Shown: positions 18,448-28,106, counted from the stretch's first letter. The stretch is 59,836 bases of DNA from Mesorhizobium sp. J18 (GCF_007829525.1 NZ_VLJP01000013.1:13936-73771); one strand, 5' to 3'. A program made the numbers and translations. Notes: generated by a model not told the origin, from the sequence alone.

Positions 18448-18466
18448 GTCATCATAGCAATATGAC
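18448..18466. promoter_or_regulatory. Candidate Lrp-type operator covering the MFS gene start
   Basis: GTCAT at 18448-18452 and ATGAC at 18462-18466 form an inverted repeat spaced by 9 AT-rich bases. The site overlaps the ATG of the MFS gene, and 48 bp separates the two divergent start codons. AsnC/Lrp regulators bind short dyads of this size. Binding is inferred, not shown. Confidence 0.35.
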
Positions 18467-19622
18467 GAAAATTGTTCAATCTACAGCACTGAATGCCTCC
18501 TCCATCCCTGCCGCAGCCTATCTTCTGACCGGCTGCATCAGCGTCATCGGCTCCAACTCGCTGGTGCTGGCGCCCATCGCGCCGAAGGTCGCCCGTTCTC
18601 TCGATGCGGCATTGCCGATGGTCATGTGGGCCTCGGCCGCTTTCGGCCTCGGCACGGCGCTCAGCGCCCTCTTTCTGGCTCGCTATATAGACCGCATGGG
18701 CGCATGGTGTATGCTGCGCCTCGCCTTTGCGGCGCTCGCCGCAGCCTTGGCAGGCAGCGCCGTCGCGCCCGGCCTTGCAATTCTGGTCGTCATGCAATTC
18801 GCTGCGGGTCTCTGCGCCGGCATTGCACTTCCTGCGATCTACTCCAATGCAGCCGCTATCGCGCCGCAGGGCCGCGAAAGCGCTACCATCGGCGTCGTCC
18901 TGACCGGCTGGACGCTGAGCATCGTCGCCGGCGTCTCACTCTCGACAGTCGTGGCCGATCATCTCGGCTGGCGGGCTGTCTATGGAGGCGTCGCCATGCT
19001 TGCCGCCACTGCCCTGGCGGCTCTGTGGCGCGGCGGATATCGCGACCGGCCCACAGCCCATGCGGCTCCCTCGCCGCTGGTCGGGCTTTCCGTGCCGGGC
19101 GTCGTGCCGCTGCTTCTGGCCTGCGGTGCCTTCATGTCCGCTTTCTACGGCGTCTACGGCTATCTCGGCGACCATCTGGTCAACGGGCTCGGACACCCAG
19201 TGAGGGCAAACGGCCTTGCCGCAATCGCCTATGGAGCAGGCTTCGGCGGGGCCGCCTTCCTCGACCACATCGTCGATCGGCTCGGCGCCCGGCGTGTCAT
19301 GCCCTTCGCCTTCACGGCTGTCGCCGGCGTCTATGTTGCAATGATGTTTTCGGCCGGCAGCTTCGCGCTGCTCCTGGCGCTGCTCTTCGCCTGGGGCCTC
19401 ACCAACCATTTCGGTCTCAATGTGCTGATCATGCGCCTCGGCTCCAGCGATCCCGAAAAACGCGGGACCATCATGGGGTTGAACAGCGCCGTGACTTATC
19501 TGGCAGTCTTCGTAGGCACGCTCGGCTTCGGCCCGCTCTATTCCACGTCCGGCTTCTCCGCGCTGACAGGTCTGGCGGCCGCATTGACGCTGGCTGCGGC
19601 CCTTGCGGCGGCATGGAGATAG
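18462..19622 (+). CDS. MFS transporter (drug:H+ antiporter-like)
   Basis: A 386-residue inner-membrane protein with about 12 hydrophobic segments and the MFS loop motif between helices 2 and 3 (ALFLARYIDRMGAWCML). A second-half equivalent, DHIVDRLGARRVMPF, occurs near residue 270. The general sequence resembles efflux-type AraJ/CynX members; the substrate is unknown. No ribosome site precedes the ATG, which lies inside a candidate operator, so the message may be leaderless. The divergent Lrp/AsnC gene is the probable regulator, which would fit an amino-acid or amino-acid-derivative exporter. Confidence 0.9.
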   Translation: MTKIVQSTALNASSIPAAAYLLTGCISVIGSNSLVLAPIAPKVARSLDAALPMVMWASAAFGLGTALSALFLARYIDRMGAWCMLRLAFAALAAALAGSAVAPGLAILVVMQFAAGLCAGIALPAIYSNAAAIAPQGRESATIGVVLTGWTLSIVAGVSLSTVVADHLGWRAVYGGVAMLAATALAALWRGGYRDRPTAHAAPSPLVGLSVPGVVPLLLACGAFMSAFYGVYGYLGDHLVNGLGHPVRANGLAAIAYGAGFGGAAFLDHIVDRLGARRVMPFAFTAVAGVYVAMMFSAGSFALLLALLFAWGLTNHFGLNVLIMRLGSSDPEKRGTIMGLNSAVTYLAVFVGTLGFGPLYSTSGFSALTGLAAALTLAAALAAAWR

Positions 19623-19627
19623 CAGCC

Positions 19628-20221
19628 CTACTGCATGGAGAGGCCAAGCAGCGTCTGCAGGACGAACAACGCCACGAGCGAGGCGACGAACATGCCGCAG
19701 AACACCGACGTAGCGATGGCCGGTCCCTTGCCGATGGCAACATTGGTGAGCCGCCACAACAGCACCAGCGTCACGACAAACAGGCCCAGAGACAGCAAGG
19801 TGACCAGTTCAGTCGCGCCCGGCCAGAAGAGGCGGATCAGCGCCGGCGGCAACATGATCCACAAAGTGAGCGCCGAGGCCCAGTTCGTCGCCACCACATA
19901 ATGCACGAAACGGTCGGCGATGCCGGCAGGCCTGGCGACGAGGGCGAGCACCGCGATGGGCAGGACCCAGGCCCCGAGATCGATGATGGCGAGGCGGATG
20001 ACCAGTGCCAGCCGGCCCGCAAAACCCGGATCGAAGAGTGAGGAGTCATTGGCCACCGCCACCCAGCCAACCACCAGCGCCGGCAGGGCAACGATGATGG
20101 CGAAGAAGGAATTCCAGAAGCCGTCGACCGTGAGATCAAGCATGCGCAGCCCGTCCTGCCGGCCCATCATCAGCCTCCAGGCGCCGGAAAGATAGCGTTG
20201 GATTTCCTCGGCGGGCGGCAT
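19628..20221 (-). CDS. Multi-pass membrane protein, Yip1-like
   Basis: A 197-residue protein with a short soluble N-terminus (PPAEEIQRYLSGAWRLMMGR) and about five to six hydrophobic helices, for example FFAIIVALPALVVGWVAV, WVLPIAVLALVA and TLLSLGLFVVTLVLLW. The pattern resembles the Yip1 domain family of bacterial membrane proteins, with no assigned function. It lies 6 bp downstream of dapE in the same direction, so it is probably co-transcribed with dapD-DUF805-dapE. It converges with the MFS gene with only 5 bp between. Confidence 0.75.
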   Translation of the reverse strand: MPPAEEIQRYLSGAWRLMMGRQDGLRMLDLTVDGFWNSFFAIIVALPALVVGWVAVANDSSLFDPGFAGRLALVIRLAIIDLGAWVLPIAVLALVARPAGIADRFVHYVVATNWASALTLWIMLPPALIRLFWPGATELVTLLSLGLFVVTLVLLWRLTNVAIGKGPAIATSVFCGMFVASLVALFVLQTLLGLSMQ

Positions 20222-20227
20222 CTCCCG

Positions 20228-21415
20228 TTACCCGAACCAGTCTTCCAGGAAACGCTGGTAAATGCGTGTCAGCATTTCCAGATCCGCCAGCGGCACGCGC
20301 TCGTCCACCATATGCATGGTCTGGCCGACAAGGCCGAATTCGACCACCGGGCAATAATCCTTGATGAATCGCGCATCCGACGTACCGCCCGAGGTGGAAA
20401 GCCGCGGCTTCCGGCCCGTGACCGCCTCGATCGATCCGCTCAGGGTCCCGATCAGCTTCCCGTCGCGCGTCAGGAAGACCGGGCTCGGACGGTCGCGCCA
20501 TGAAAGCTCGTAGGCGACAGGTTCCTCACGGCCCGGCCGCAGGCGCTTGTCCGCGGCGGCCCGATCGAGCCGCGCCATGATCTCCGCTTGCAGGCTCCCG
20601 ACATCCCAGCAATCGTTGAAGCGGATGTTGAAAGCCGCAGTCGCCTTCGCCGGAATGACATTGGTCGCGGGATTGCCGACATCAATGCTCGTCACTTCCA
20701 GATTGCTCGGCTGGAAACGTTCGTTGCCCTTGTCCAAGGGGCTAGCGAGAAGCGCATCCAGCAAGGTCAGGAGACCGGGCACCGGATTGTCGGCCAGATG
20801 AGGATAGGCCACATGGCCCTGCCGGCCGGTCACGGTGAGCACCGCCGACAGCGAACCGCGGCGGCCGATCTTGATCATGTCGCCCAGTGTTTCAGGATTG
20901 GTCGGCTCGCCAACGATCGACGCGTCCCAGCGCTCGCCTCTGGCGGCGGCCCATTCGAGCAGCTTGACCGTGCCGTTGACGGCGGGACCCTCCTCGTCGC
21001 CGGTTATCAGGAAGGAGACGGAGCCTTTCGGCGTCCCCTTCGCCTCGACATACCGCGCAAGGGCAGCGACGAAACAGGCGATGCCTCCCTTCATATCGAC
21101 AGTACCCCGGCCATACATCTGGCTATCGGCTACTGCGGCAGCGAATGGAGGATGCGTCCAAGCCGCATCGTCGCCCGGCGGCACGACATCCGTATGGCCG
21201 GCAAACATCAGATGCGGGCCTTCGGTGCCGAGGCGGGCATAAAGGTTCTCGATGTCAGCGCTGCCATCCTCCCGGAAGACCGGGCGTTCCACCGCGCAGC
21301 CGATCGGCTCGAGCATGGCCTGCAGCGCCGACAGCACGCCTGCCTCGTCGGGGGTGACCGAGGGGCAGCGGACAAGCGTGGTGAGATTGGCGGCGGGGTC
21401 GGTGGGCAGGCTCAT
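20228..21415 (-). CDS. dapE: Succinyl-diaminopimelate desuccinylase DapE
   Basis: Hydrolyses N-succinyl-LL-diaminopimelate in the lysine/peptidoglycan precursor pathway. The 395-residue M20 peptidase-family protein shows [11 protein letters not shown] near residue 71 (metal His and Asp), [11 protein letters not shown] near residue 137 (catalytic and metal Glu), and [11 protein letters not shown] near residue 351. The start at 21415 gives the usual N-terminus, although no strong ribosome site is present. It follows dapD and the DUF805 gene, so two steps of the succinylase pathway are grouped here. Confidence 0.96.
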   Translation of the reverse strand: MSLPTDPAANLTTLVRCPSVTPDEAGVLSALQAMLEPIGCAVERPVFREDGSADIENLYARLGTEGPHLMFAGHTDVVPPGDDAAWTHPPFAAAVADSQMYGRGTVDMKGGIACFVAALARYVEAKGTPKGSVSFLITGDEEGPAVNGTVKLLEWAAARGERWDASIVGEPTNPETLGDMIKIGRRGSLSAVLTVTGRQGHVAYPHLADNPVPGLLTLLDALLASPLDKGNERFQPSNLEVTSIDVGNPATNVIPAKATAAFNIRFNDCWDVGSLQAEIMARLDRAAADKRLRPGREEPVAYELSWRDRPSPVFLTRDGKLIGTLSGSIEAVTGRKPRLSTSGGTSDARFIKDYCPVVEFGLVGQTMHMVDERVPLADLEMLTRIYQRFLEDWFG

Positions 21416-21482
21416 GTAATGGATTGATAATCCAAGCAAACCCGTCTGTCACGCAATGAGAACGGTCCGCCCGCTTCTCGCC

Positions 21483-21851
21483 TCATTGCGGCGTGTTGGT
21501 CTGCGCTCCGTATTGGTTCGATCCCTCTTCGCCCGGTATCAGGCAAAGCGCGATGAAGGCGAAGAAATTGATGGGCGGGATGAACATCACCACCGACCAC
21601 AGGCCCTGACGGCCTATGTCATGCAGCCGCTTGACGGCGAGCGCGGCCTGGCACCAGAGCGAGACAAAGACGACGATGCCGAAGATCGATTCCCACAGCT
21701 CCAGCCCGCGCCCGACCTCCTGCGCCACCGAAAGCCGGTAAAGGACGAAGGTCGTCACGACCATCATCATGAGGCCGGCAAGCAGGAATGCCGCCCGGCT
21801 GATGCGGCCGGACAGCCCGAAGAAGAGCCAGAATATGGATGGCTGGTTCAC
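21483..21851 (-). CDS. DUF805 family inner-membrane protein
   Basis: A 122-residue membrane protein matching the DUF805 pattern: LFFGLSGRISRAAFLLAGL near residue 9, four hydrophobic helices, and the conserved KRLHDIGRQGLW near residue 73. Function in the family is unknown. It sits between dapD and dapE, an arrangement I recall from other rhizobial genomes, and is very likely in their operon. Confidence 0.92.
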   Translation of the reverse strand: MNQPSIFWLFFGLSGRISRAAFLLAGLMMMVVTTFVLYRLSVAQEVGRGLELWESIFGIVVFVSLWCQAALAVKRLHDIGRQGLWSVVMFIPPINFFAFIALCLIPGEEGSNQYGAQTNTPQ

Positions 21852-21890
21852 TGCTGGGCTCCGGTGAGCGCTGGGTCGAATCGGGTAATC

Positions 21891-22745
21891 TTAATCGCGA
21901 AGCAACTCGTTGATGGAGGTCTTGGAGCGCGTCTTCTCGTCCACCTTCTTCACGATCACAGCGCAATAGAGGCCGGGGCCGGGCTCGCCATTGCCCATCG
22001 GCTTGCCGGGCAGCGTACCGGCCACGACCACCGAATAGGGCGGAACCTCGCCATAGGTGATGCTGCCGGTCTCGCGATCGACGATCTTGGTGGACTTGCC
22101 GATGAAGACGCCCATGCCGAGCACCGAGCCTTCGCGCACGATGCAGCCTTCCACCACTTCCGAGCGGGCGCCGATGAAGCAGTTGTCCTCGATGATGGTC
22201 GGGCCGGCCTGCATAGGCTCCAGCACGCCGCCTATGCCGACGCCGCCTGAAAGATGCACATTCTCGCCGATCTGCGCGCAGGAACCCACAGTGGCCCAGG
22301 TATCGACCATGGTTCCCTTGCCGACATAGGCGCCGAGATTGACGAAGGAAGGCATCAGGACCGCGCCAGGCGCGATATAGGCGGAGCGGCGCACGACGCA
22401 ATTAGGCACCGCGCGAAAACCCGCCTTCTCGAACTCGTTGGCGCTCCAGCCGTCGAACTTGGAAGGCACCTTGTCCCACCAGACGGCTTCGCCCGGTCCG
22501 CCTTTGATGACCTCCATCGGATTGAGCCGGAAGGAGAGCAGTACGGCCTTCTTGAGCCACTGATTGACATGCCAGTTTCCGTCGCTGCCGCGCTCGGCCA
22601 CCCGCACCTCGCCACGATCGAGGAGATCGAGCGCCGTCTCCACGGCCTCACGGATTTCTCCTCGCGTGCTGGAGCTGATTGCCTCGCGCCCTTCGAAAGC
22701 CTCCTCGACGGACCTCTCAAGCGCGCCTATATCCGGTCTGGTCAT
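21891..22745 (-). CDS. dapD: 2,3,4,5-tetrahydropyridine-2,6-dicarboxylate N-succinyltransferase DapD
   Basis: Succinylates tetrahydrodipicolinate on the way to meso-diaminopimelate and lysine. The 284-residue product has a helical N-domain and a left-handed beta-helix built from hexapeptide repeats ([56 protein letters not shown]) across residues 120-235, ending in a charged tail. The start at 22745 ([10 protein letters not shown]) is the family start. First gene of dapD-DUF805-dapE. Confidence 0.97.
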   Translation of the reverse strand: MTRPDIGALERSVEEAFEGREAISSSTRGEIREAVETALDLLDRGEVRVAERGSDGNWHVNQWLKKAVLLSFRLNPMEVIKGGPGEAVWWDKVPSKFDGWSANEFEKAGFRAVPNCVVRRSAYIAPGAVLMPSFVNLGAYVGKGTMVDTWATVGSCAQIGENVHLSGGVGIGGVLEPMQAGPTIIEDNCFIGARSEVVEGCIVREGSVLGMGVFIGKSTKIVDRETGSITYGEVPPYSVVVAGTLPGKPMGNGEPGPGLYCAVIVKKVDEKTRSKTSINELLRD

Positions 22746-22901
22746 GGAAATTATCCCGCTACACAAGCTGTTAAGAGCAAGTCTCTACGATCTGCGATAT
22801 GAGCGACCTGCAAGTCGGCGCGGAACCTATGCGAAGCATTCAGGAGGGTCAATCAGGAGACGCGTCACAGGGCGACGCCAAATATCGGGGAGACGGGCGA
22901 A

Positions 22902-23741
22902 ATGAATCCTGAAGACAAGTCGGGCTGGACGCCCCTGCCCCATTCGGACGAGGATCTGAAACGCGCCAAAAGCGTACCGGATACGCCGCAGACGCGAGCG
23001 GCCACCTATCGCCTTGCCTGGGATGACGAAGATTTCCTGACGCGTCGCGAATTGCGGCCGGTGCGGCTGCAACTGGAACTGCTGAAACCGGAAATGATTC
23101 TTGCCGAGCGCGGCATCCGCTCGACGGTGATCATGTTCGGCGGTGCCCGGATACCCGAGCCCGGCGGCGAGGCCTGGGCGGCCAAGAACGAGACGCAGAA
23201 GAAGAATCTGGAGGCGAACAGCCGCTATTACGAGGAAGCGCGCCGTTTCGCCCGTCTGTGCTCGGAGCATTCCGCCACCGCCTATTACCGCGAATTCGTC
23301 GTGGTGACCGGCGGAGGTCCGGGCGTCATGGAGGCCGGCAACCGGGGTGCCGCCGATTGCGGCGCGCCCTCCATCGGCCTCAATATCGTGCTGCCGCATG
23401 AGCAGGCGCCGAACCTCTATGTGACGCCGGAGCTGTGCTTCAACTTCCACTATTTCGCCGTCCGCAAGATGCATTTCATGATGCGCGCCAAGGCGGTGGC
23501 CGTGTTTCCTGGCGGCTTCGGCACAATGGATGAACTGTTCGAGACACTGACGCTCATCCAGACCGGGCGCATGGAACGAGTTCCCGTGACCCTCTTCGGC
23601 AAGGAATTCTGGCAGCGCGCAATCAATCTCCAGTTCCTCGCGGAACAGGGAACCATCTCGCCTGGCGACGACGAGCTCATAACTTTCGTCGATACCGCGG
23701 AGGAAGCCTGGGAGACGATCCGCGCCTTCTACGAGTTCTGA
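22902..23741 (+). CDS. LOG-family Rossmann-fold protein (TIGR00730-like)
   Basis: A 279-residue protein with the LOG family signatures: VVTGGGPGVMEAGNRGA near residue 139 and PGGFGTMDELFE near residue 203. LOG proteins are nucleotide 5'-monophosphate phosphoribohydrolases that can release cytokinin bases or act in nucleotide salvage; many bacterial members were misannotated as lysine decarboxylases. The long N-terminal extension of about 90 residues is typical of this proteobacterial subgroup. It is transcribed alone, divergent from dapD. Confidence 0.92.
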   Translation: MNPEDKSGWTPLPHSDEDLKRAKSVPDTPQTRAATYRLAWDDEDFLTRRELRPVRLQLELLKPEMILAERGIRSTVIMFGGARIPEPGGEAWAAKNETQKKNLEANSRYYEEARRFARLCSEHSATAYYREFVVVTGGGPGVMEAGNRGAADCGAPSIGLNIVLPHEQAPNLYVTPELCFNFHYFAVRKMHFMMRAKAVAVFPGGFGTMDELFETLTLIQTGRMERVPVTLFGKEFWQRAINLQFLAEQGTISPGDDELITFVDTAEEAWETIRAFYEF

Positions 23742-23845
23742 TCCTCGATTCGAAATTCGCGCCGAGCCTCATAGGTATCCAACGCGCGTCCATGCCGCAG
23801 CACATCCTGCTGGCGAGCGCGTCCCGCATGCGCTAATCAGACAGC

Positions 23846-24262
23846 ATGGAGGATCGGCAGAAATATCTGAACTGGTTCGAGCAGTTGCGACGCGAGAGGA
23901 AGCTCTTCGCGCTTGTCGCCTGTCTTGCGCTTCTGCTCGGCATGTTCCAGCCGATCACGCGGACACACAGCGTCGGGCTAGACGGCCTTTCCATCATATG
24001 CCTGACGCATGACGGGGCGCTGCAGGACAAGGCGACGGGCAAATTACCGCCCTCCGGCCAGCACGACTGCCCCTTCTGCATTGCCGGCCATTTCTGCGGC
24101 GGCGCGCCGGCGCTCGCCAAGATCCTTGTCGCGGGGAGTCCCCTTTTCGGCCTGCCGATGGTCAGGACACTCACCAATCTCGCCGGCCTGCACGACCCTC
24201 TCTGGCACCTTCGCCCGAGTGCAGCGCCTCCTTCGATAAGGGCGCCGCCCGCCTCCGTCTGA
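23846..24262 (+). CDS. DUF2946-like small membrane protein, probable copper-linked
   Basis: A 138-residue protein with one clear hydrophobic helix (LFALVACLALLLGMFQP, about residues 20-36) and an extracytoplasmic part containing the Cys/His cluster GQHDCPFCIAGHFCGG near residues 70-85, including CPFC. DUF2946 proteins have this build and travel with copper-handling genes. It is 63 bp upstream of the YcnI-PCuAC gene. The Cys/His cluster may bind copper; this is inferred from family and neighbours. Confidence 0.7.
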   Translation: MEDRQKYLNWFEQLRRERKLFALVACLALLLGMFQPITRTHSVGLDGLSIICLTHDGALQDKATGKLPPSGQHDCPFCIAGHFCGGAPALAKILVAGSPLFGLPMVRTLTNLAGLHDPLWHLRPSAAPPSIRAPPASV

Positions 24263-24325
24263 TCACTTCGAGCGCATCCGCAATGCAGGATGCCGTGCAA
24301 TCAGATCAGATCGGATGACATAATC

Positions 24326-25297
24326 ATGCACAGGAATATCACCATATTTGCTGCAGCCTCGGCGCTGTCGGCGCTTGCCACTCTGCCCGCTTCGGCGCAT
24401 GCAACACTGGAAAAGGCGCAAGCCTCGGCCGGAGGCTACAAGGCCGTGCTGCGCATCCCGCATGGCTGCGACGGCGAGGCGACAAACCAGGTCCGCCTCG
24501 AAATCCCCGAAGGCTATATCGGCGTAAAGCCAATGCCGAAGCCCGGCTGGACTGTAGAGACCGAGAAGGGCAACTACGCCAAAAGCTACAATCTCCATGG
24601 GGAGGAAGTCGGCTCCGGCGTCAAGGCCGTCATATGGAAGGACGGCAATCTGCCGGACGAATTTTATGACGAATTCGTGGTCAACGGCACGCTTTCGGGG
24701 GTCGAGCCGGGTCAGCAGCTCTTCTTCAAGACGACGCAGACCTGCGCCAGCGGCGAGGTCGCCTGGACCGAGGAGCCCGCCGAGGGTCAGAACCCGCACG
24801 ACCTCGAGCATCCGGCGCCGATCCTGACCGTCGCAGCCGGCGCTGACGAGCATTTGCATCATGCGCATGGCAGCGGGAATGCAGAGGCAGCGGAGGTCAA
24901 GGCAGGCGACCTGACCATCGGCGCCTCATGGGCACGCGCCATGTTGCCCGGCCAGCCGGCAGGCGGCGGGTACCTCGCCGTCACCAATGCGGGCAGCGAG
25001 GCCGACCGGCTGATCGGCGCTTCCTCGCCGGTTGCCGGCAAGGTCGAGATCCACACAATGTCCGTCACGGACGGGGTGATGACCATGCGCCCGATCAAGG
25101 ACGGGCTGGAGATTCCGGCCGGAGCCACTGTCGAGCTCAAGCCCGGCGGCGAGCACATCATGTTCATGCAGGTCGAAACGCCCTTCAGGCAGGGCGATAC
25201 GGTGCCGCTCACGTTGGAATTCGAGAAGGCCGGCAAGGTGGAAGTTTCGCTGCCGGTCCGCGCAGCCAATGGTGGCGAGGATCATTCCAGGCACTGA
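24326..25297 (+). CDS. YcnI (DUF1775)-PCuAC fusion, periplasmic copper chaperone
   Basis: A 323-residue exported protein. A signal peptide (about residues 1-24, ending PASA) should leave His25 as the new N-terminus; YcnI proteins bind Cu(II) through exactly such an N-terminal His. The YcnI domain covers about 25-172 (conserved WTVETEKGNYAKSY and TQTC...EEP). A His-rich linker (DEHLHHAHGSG) leads to a PCuAC domain at about 195-310 with the Met/His copper set: VEIHTMS, VMTMRPI and GGEHIMFM. PCuAC delivers Cu(I) to cytochrome oxidase CuA or related sites. The two domains are usually encoded by adjacent genes. The ATG at 24326 is chosen because it gives a normal signal peptide. Confidence 0.92.
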   Translation: MHRNITIFAAASALSALATLPASAHATLEKAQASAGGYKAVLRIPHGCDGEATNQVRLEIPEGYIGVKPMPKPGWTVETEKGNYAKSYNLHGEEVGSGVKAVIWKDGNLPDEFYDEFVVNGTLSGVEPGQQLFFKTTQTCASGEVAWTEEPAEGQNPHDLEHPAPILTVAAGADEHLHHAHGSGNAEAAEVKAGDLTIGASWARAMLPGQPAGGGYLAVTNAGSEADRLIGASSPVAGKVEIHTMSVTDGVMTMRPIKDGLEIPAGATVELKPGGEHIMFMQVETPFRQGDTVPLTLEFEKAGKVEVSLPVRAANGGEDHSRH

Positions 25298-25312
25298 GAC
25301 GCGTTAGCCACC

Positions 25313-25336
25313 GAGGGCCGGGTTGTCCCGGCCCTC
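25313..25336. terminator. Bidirectional terminator between convergent genes
   Basis: GAGGGCCGGG at 25313-25322 and CCCGGCCCTC at 25327-25336 form a perfect 10-bp stem with a TTGT loop between the YcnI-PCuAC gene and the convergent HAD nucleotidase, whose stop codon it touches. There is no long T-tract on either side, so its strength is uncertain. Confidence 0.6.
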
Positions 25337-26039
25337 AGCCCTGCTGCACAAGTCCTTGCAGGAAAGTGGCAAGATCGTCGGTGACAAAATCGACATCGTC
25401 CTCGAACTCAGGATCGCGCTCCCATATCTCCGAAAAGGTCGGCTCGAAATTGCGCGGCACGATCAGCACGGTGACCATGCCCAATGCTTTCGGCACCCTG
25501 AGATTGCGCGCCAGATCCTCGAACATAACCGCCTTGTTGCCTACGATGCGGTGCAGGGCCAGGAACTTGTCATAGGCGAGTTGTGCGGGTTTCGGCTCCA
25601 GCCCGGCAGCCACGATATCGAAGATATCGTCGAAATCATCCAGCACGCCGAGCCGGCGCGCCGCGCGCTCGGCATGAGCGCGATCGCCATTGGTGAAGAT
25701 GAACTTGCGGCCGGGAAGCGAGCGGATCGCTATGCCAAGCGCCGGGTTCGGCTCGACCGGCGAATAGTCGATGTCATGGACTTTCTGCAGGAAATCGTCC
25801 GGATCGATTCCATGGCGCTCCATCAGTCCTTTCAGGGTTGTTCCGTAGTCCCGATAGAGCTCCTTCTGCACCTTGCGCGCTTCCTCGCGCGGCAATTGCA
25901 GAAGCTCCGACACATAGGCCGTCATCTTCACGTCGATCTGCGCGAAGAGATTGGAGTGATGCGGATAGAGCGTGTTGTCGAGGTCGAACACCCAGTCGGT
26001 CACATGGGCGAATCGCTCGGGATCGGGACGGTCGGTCAT
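25335..26039 (-). CDS. HAD-superfamily pyrimidine 5'-nucleotidase-like phosphatase
   Basis: A 234-residue HAD protein of the SDT1/Phm8-like group (pyrimidine 5'-nucleotidases). Motif I is WVFDLDNTLYPH near residues 16-27; motif II is KFIFTNGDRAHAE near 110; motif III is the Lys in EPKPAQLAYDKF near 149; motif IV is VMFEDLARNLRVPKALG near 170. It normally sits near argB in rhizobia, as here (one gene away). Substrate specificity is predicted, not shown. Confidence 0.92.
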   Translation of the reverse strand: MTDRPDPERFAHVTDWVFDLDNTLYPHHSNLFAQIDVKMTAYVSELLQLPREEARKVQKELYRDYGTTLKGLMERHGIDPDDFLQKVHDIDYSPVEPNPALGIAIRSLPGRKFIFTNGDRAHAERAARRLGVLDDFDDIFDIVAAGLEPKPAQLAYDKFLALHRIVGNKAVMFEDLARNLRVPKALGMVTVLIVPRNFEPTFSEIWERDPEFEDDVDFVTDDLATFLQGLVQQG

Positions 26040-26070
26040 TCTTCTCCTATAGCACCGATGGTTACGGGGC

Positions 26071-26976
26071 TCACCCGACGATCAGCAGCACCAGAATGCC
26101 GCCCACGATGAGCACACAGCCGGCGATTTCCGCGCGGTTGATGTGCTCGCGGAAGAAGAATACCGACGAGGCGAAGGTGAAGATCATCTCGATCTGCGCC
26201 AGGGCTTTCACCACAGCCGCGTGCTGCAGGGTCATGGCCATGAACCAGCCAAAGGACGCCGAGGCACCGAACAGGCCGACGAGCAGCGAAGGCTTCCAGG
26301 CTCTCGCGATGTGGCCCATCTCTTCCGGCTCCTTCCAGATCATCCAGGCGAGCATGATGACGGTCTGGAAGGCGATGGTGAAAAGCAGTGTCGTTGCGGC
26401 CTGCATCATGAAATTCGGCCCGGCGAGGGAGGTGGAGGCGGCGCGGTAGGCGACGGCGGCAATGCCGAAGAGCGTCCCAGAGGCCAGGCCGATCAGGGCG
26501 TTGCGACCCACCATGGAAGCAAAAAGATTGCGCCAGCTCATCGGTACCCGGGCCACCGAGATCAGCATGACGCCGAGCACGCTGATCGCGATGGCAAGAA
26601 CCGTACCCGCCGTTACGGTCTCGTGCAGAAAGATCAGGCCGAAGACCGCGGCCTGCGCCGGCTCGGTTCGCGAATAAGCTGTCCCTACAGCAAAATTGCG
26701 GAAGGAAAACAAATGGATGAGCAGGAATGTGGCGGCGATCTGGCCAATGCCGCCGACAGCGACCCAAAGAAGAAAGGTGGGGTTCGGATGAGGAAAGGCG
26801 TACCCGGCGGTACGGTTCAGGACCGCCACGAAGAGTACCGCGAAGGGAAGTCCGAAGCCGAAGCGCACGAAGGTCGCCCCAGTGGTACCCATGAAGCCTT
26901 TGAGGTGCTTCTGCATCGCCGACCGCAGGTTCTGCAGGAAGGCGGCGGCGATGGTGATCGGAATCCAGAGTTCCAT
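26071..26976 (-). CDS. EamA-family (DMT) transporter
   Basis: A 301-residue protein with ten predicted helices in two EamA repeats; examples are TFVRFGFGLPFAVLFVAVL in the first half and ALAQIEMIFTFASSVFFFRE in the second. DMT exporters carry amino acids, nucleotides or drugs; the substrate here is unknown. The start at 26976 (MELWIPITIAAAF) puts the first helix at the N-terminus. It lies between argB and the HAD nucleotidase on the same strand (31 and about 79 bp gaps) and may share their transcript. Confidence 0.9.
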   Translation of the reverse strand: MELWIPITIAAAFLQNLRSAMQKHLKGFMGTTGATFVRFGFGLPFAVLFVAVLNRTAGYAFPHPNPTFLLWVAVGGIGQIAATFLLIHLFSFRNFAVGTAYSRTEPAQAAVFGLIFLHETVTAGTVLAIAISVLGVMLISVARVPMSWRNLFASMVGRNALIGLASGTLFGIAAVAYRAASTSLAGPNFMMQAATTLLFTIAFQTVIMLAWMIWKEPEEMGHIARAWKPSLLVGLFGASASFGWFMAMTLQHAAVVKALAQIEMIFTFASSVFFFREHINRAEIAGCVLIVGGILVLLIVG

Positions 26977-27055
26977 GACAATATCCGGCGGGCCTGTGAC
27001 ATAGGGCCCGTAGAGGTGGCCCGCCAAGGGGCGGCGGGCGCGGCAGGAGAGATGG

Positions 27056-27952
27056 TCAGGGCACGATCAGGGTGCCTGCACCATGTTCGGTGAATAGTTC
27101 GAGAAGAACGGAATGCGGGGTCTTGCCGTTGAGGATGACGACGCCTTCCACGCCCCGCTCGATCGCCTCGATGCAGGTTTCGACCTTGGGGATCATGCCG
27201 CCGGCAATGGTGCCGTCCTTGATAAGAGCGCGCGCTTCCGCGACAGTCAGTTCGTCTATCAGCTTCTTGTCCCGGTCGAGGACGCCGGGCACGTCGGTGA
27301 GGAAAAGCAGGCGCTTCGCCTGCACGGCACCGGCGATGGCGCCGGCGAAGGTGTCGGCATTGATGTTGTAGGTGTGACCGTCGCGGCCGGGAGCTACCGG
27401 CGCGATGACGGGGATCATCTCGGAGCGCGCGAGCAGGTCGAGCAGGGTGCGGTCCACCTCCACCGGCTCGCCCACGAAACCGAGATCGAGGACGCGCTCG
27501 ATATTGGAATCGGGATCGGTGACGGTCTTGCGCGCCTTCTCGGCGAAGACCATGTTGCCATCCTTGCCGCACAGGCCGATTGCCCATTCACCCTCGGCAT
27601 TGATGAGGGCGACGATCTCCTTGTTGATGGAGCCGGCCAGCACCATCTCGACGATCTCGACGGTCTTTTGATCGGTGACGCGCAGGCCACCCTCGAATTT
27701 GGATTCGATCCCCATCTTGGTCAGCATGGCGCCGATCTGGGGACCGCCTCCATGCACGACGATGGGATTGACGCCGGACTGCTTCAGAAGCGCGATATCG
27801 CGCGCAAAGGCCTGTCCGAGGGCGATGTCGCCCATGGCGTGACCGCCATATTTCACGACCACGGTCTTGTTTTCGTAGCGCTGCATGTAAGGCAGCGCGG
27901 CCGAGAGGAGGCGCGCCTGCGCCTCGGCGGTTTCGGCAATATCCGACGTCAT
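27056..27952 (-). CDS. argB: Acetylglutamate kinase ArgB
   Basis: Phosphorylates N-acetylglutamate, the second step of arginine synthesis. The 298-residue product shows [12 protein letters not shown] near residue 31 (phosphate-binding Lys), [12 protein letters not shown] near 66, FEGGLRVTD near 86 and the C-terminal ATP-site segment [13 protein letters not shown] near 232. Its N-terminal helix of about 20 residues is of the kind that forms the hexamer in arginine-inhibitable enzymes. In many rhizobia argB lies close to engB; here the two are separated by the msrB-phnDCE-methyltransferase block. Confidence 0.97.
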   Translation of the reverse strand: MTSDIAETAEAQARLLSAALPYMQRYENKTVVVKYGGHAMGDIALGQAFARDIALLKQSGVNPIVVHGGGPQIGAMLTKMGIESKFEGGLRVTDQKTVEIVEMVLAGSINKEIVALINAEGEWAIGLCGKDGNMVFAEKARKTVTDPDSNIERVLDLGFVGEPVEVDRTLLDLLARSEMIPVIAPVAPGRDGHTYNINADTFAGAIAGAVQAKRLLFLTDVPGVLDRDKKLIDELTVAEARALIKDGTIAGGMIPKVETCIEAIERGVEGVVILNGKTPHSVLLELFTEHGAGTLIVP

Positions 27953-28106
27953 GTCTTGCCCTCGAGCGGAAAGGAACCGCCGGTCTCATATCGACATTCT
28001 CGGCCATGCGCAAACCTTGCGTTGGACCGTGGGGAACTCAAAGCGAGTTGACTTGGCCGTGAGGGCGGCTCTGGCGTAATCTGTCGGCCGACAAGGGAGG
28101 CTGGAC

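Noticed and set aside
22902..23741. Lysine decarboxylase
   Set aside because: The PGGxGTxxE motif belongs to LOG phosphoribohydrolases; the decarboxylase name is a historic misannotation.
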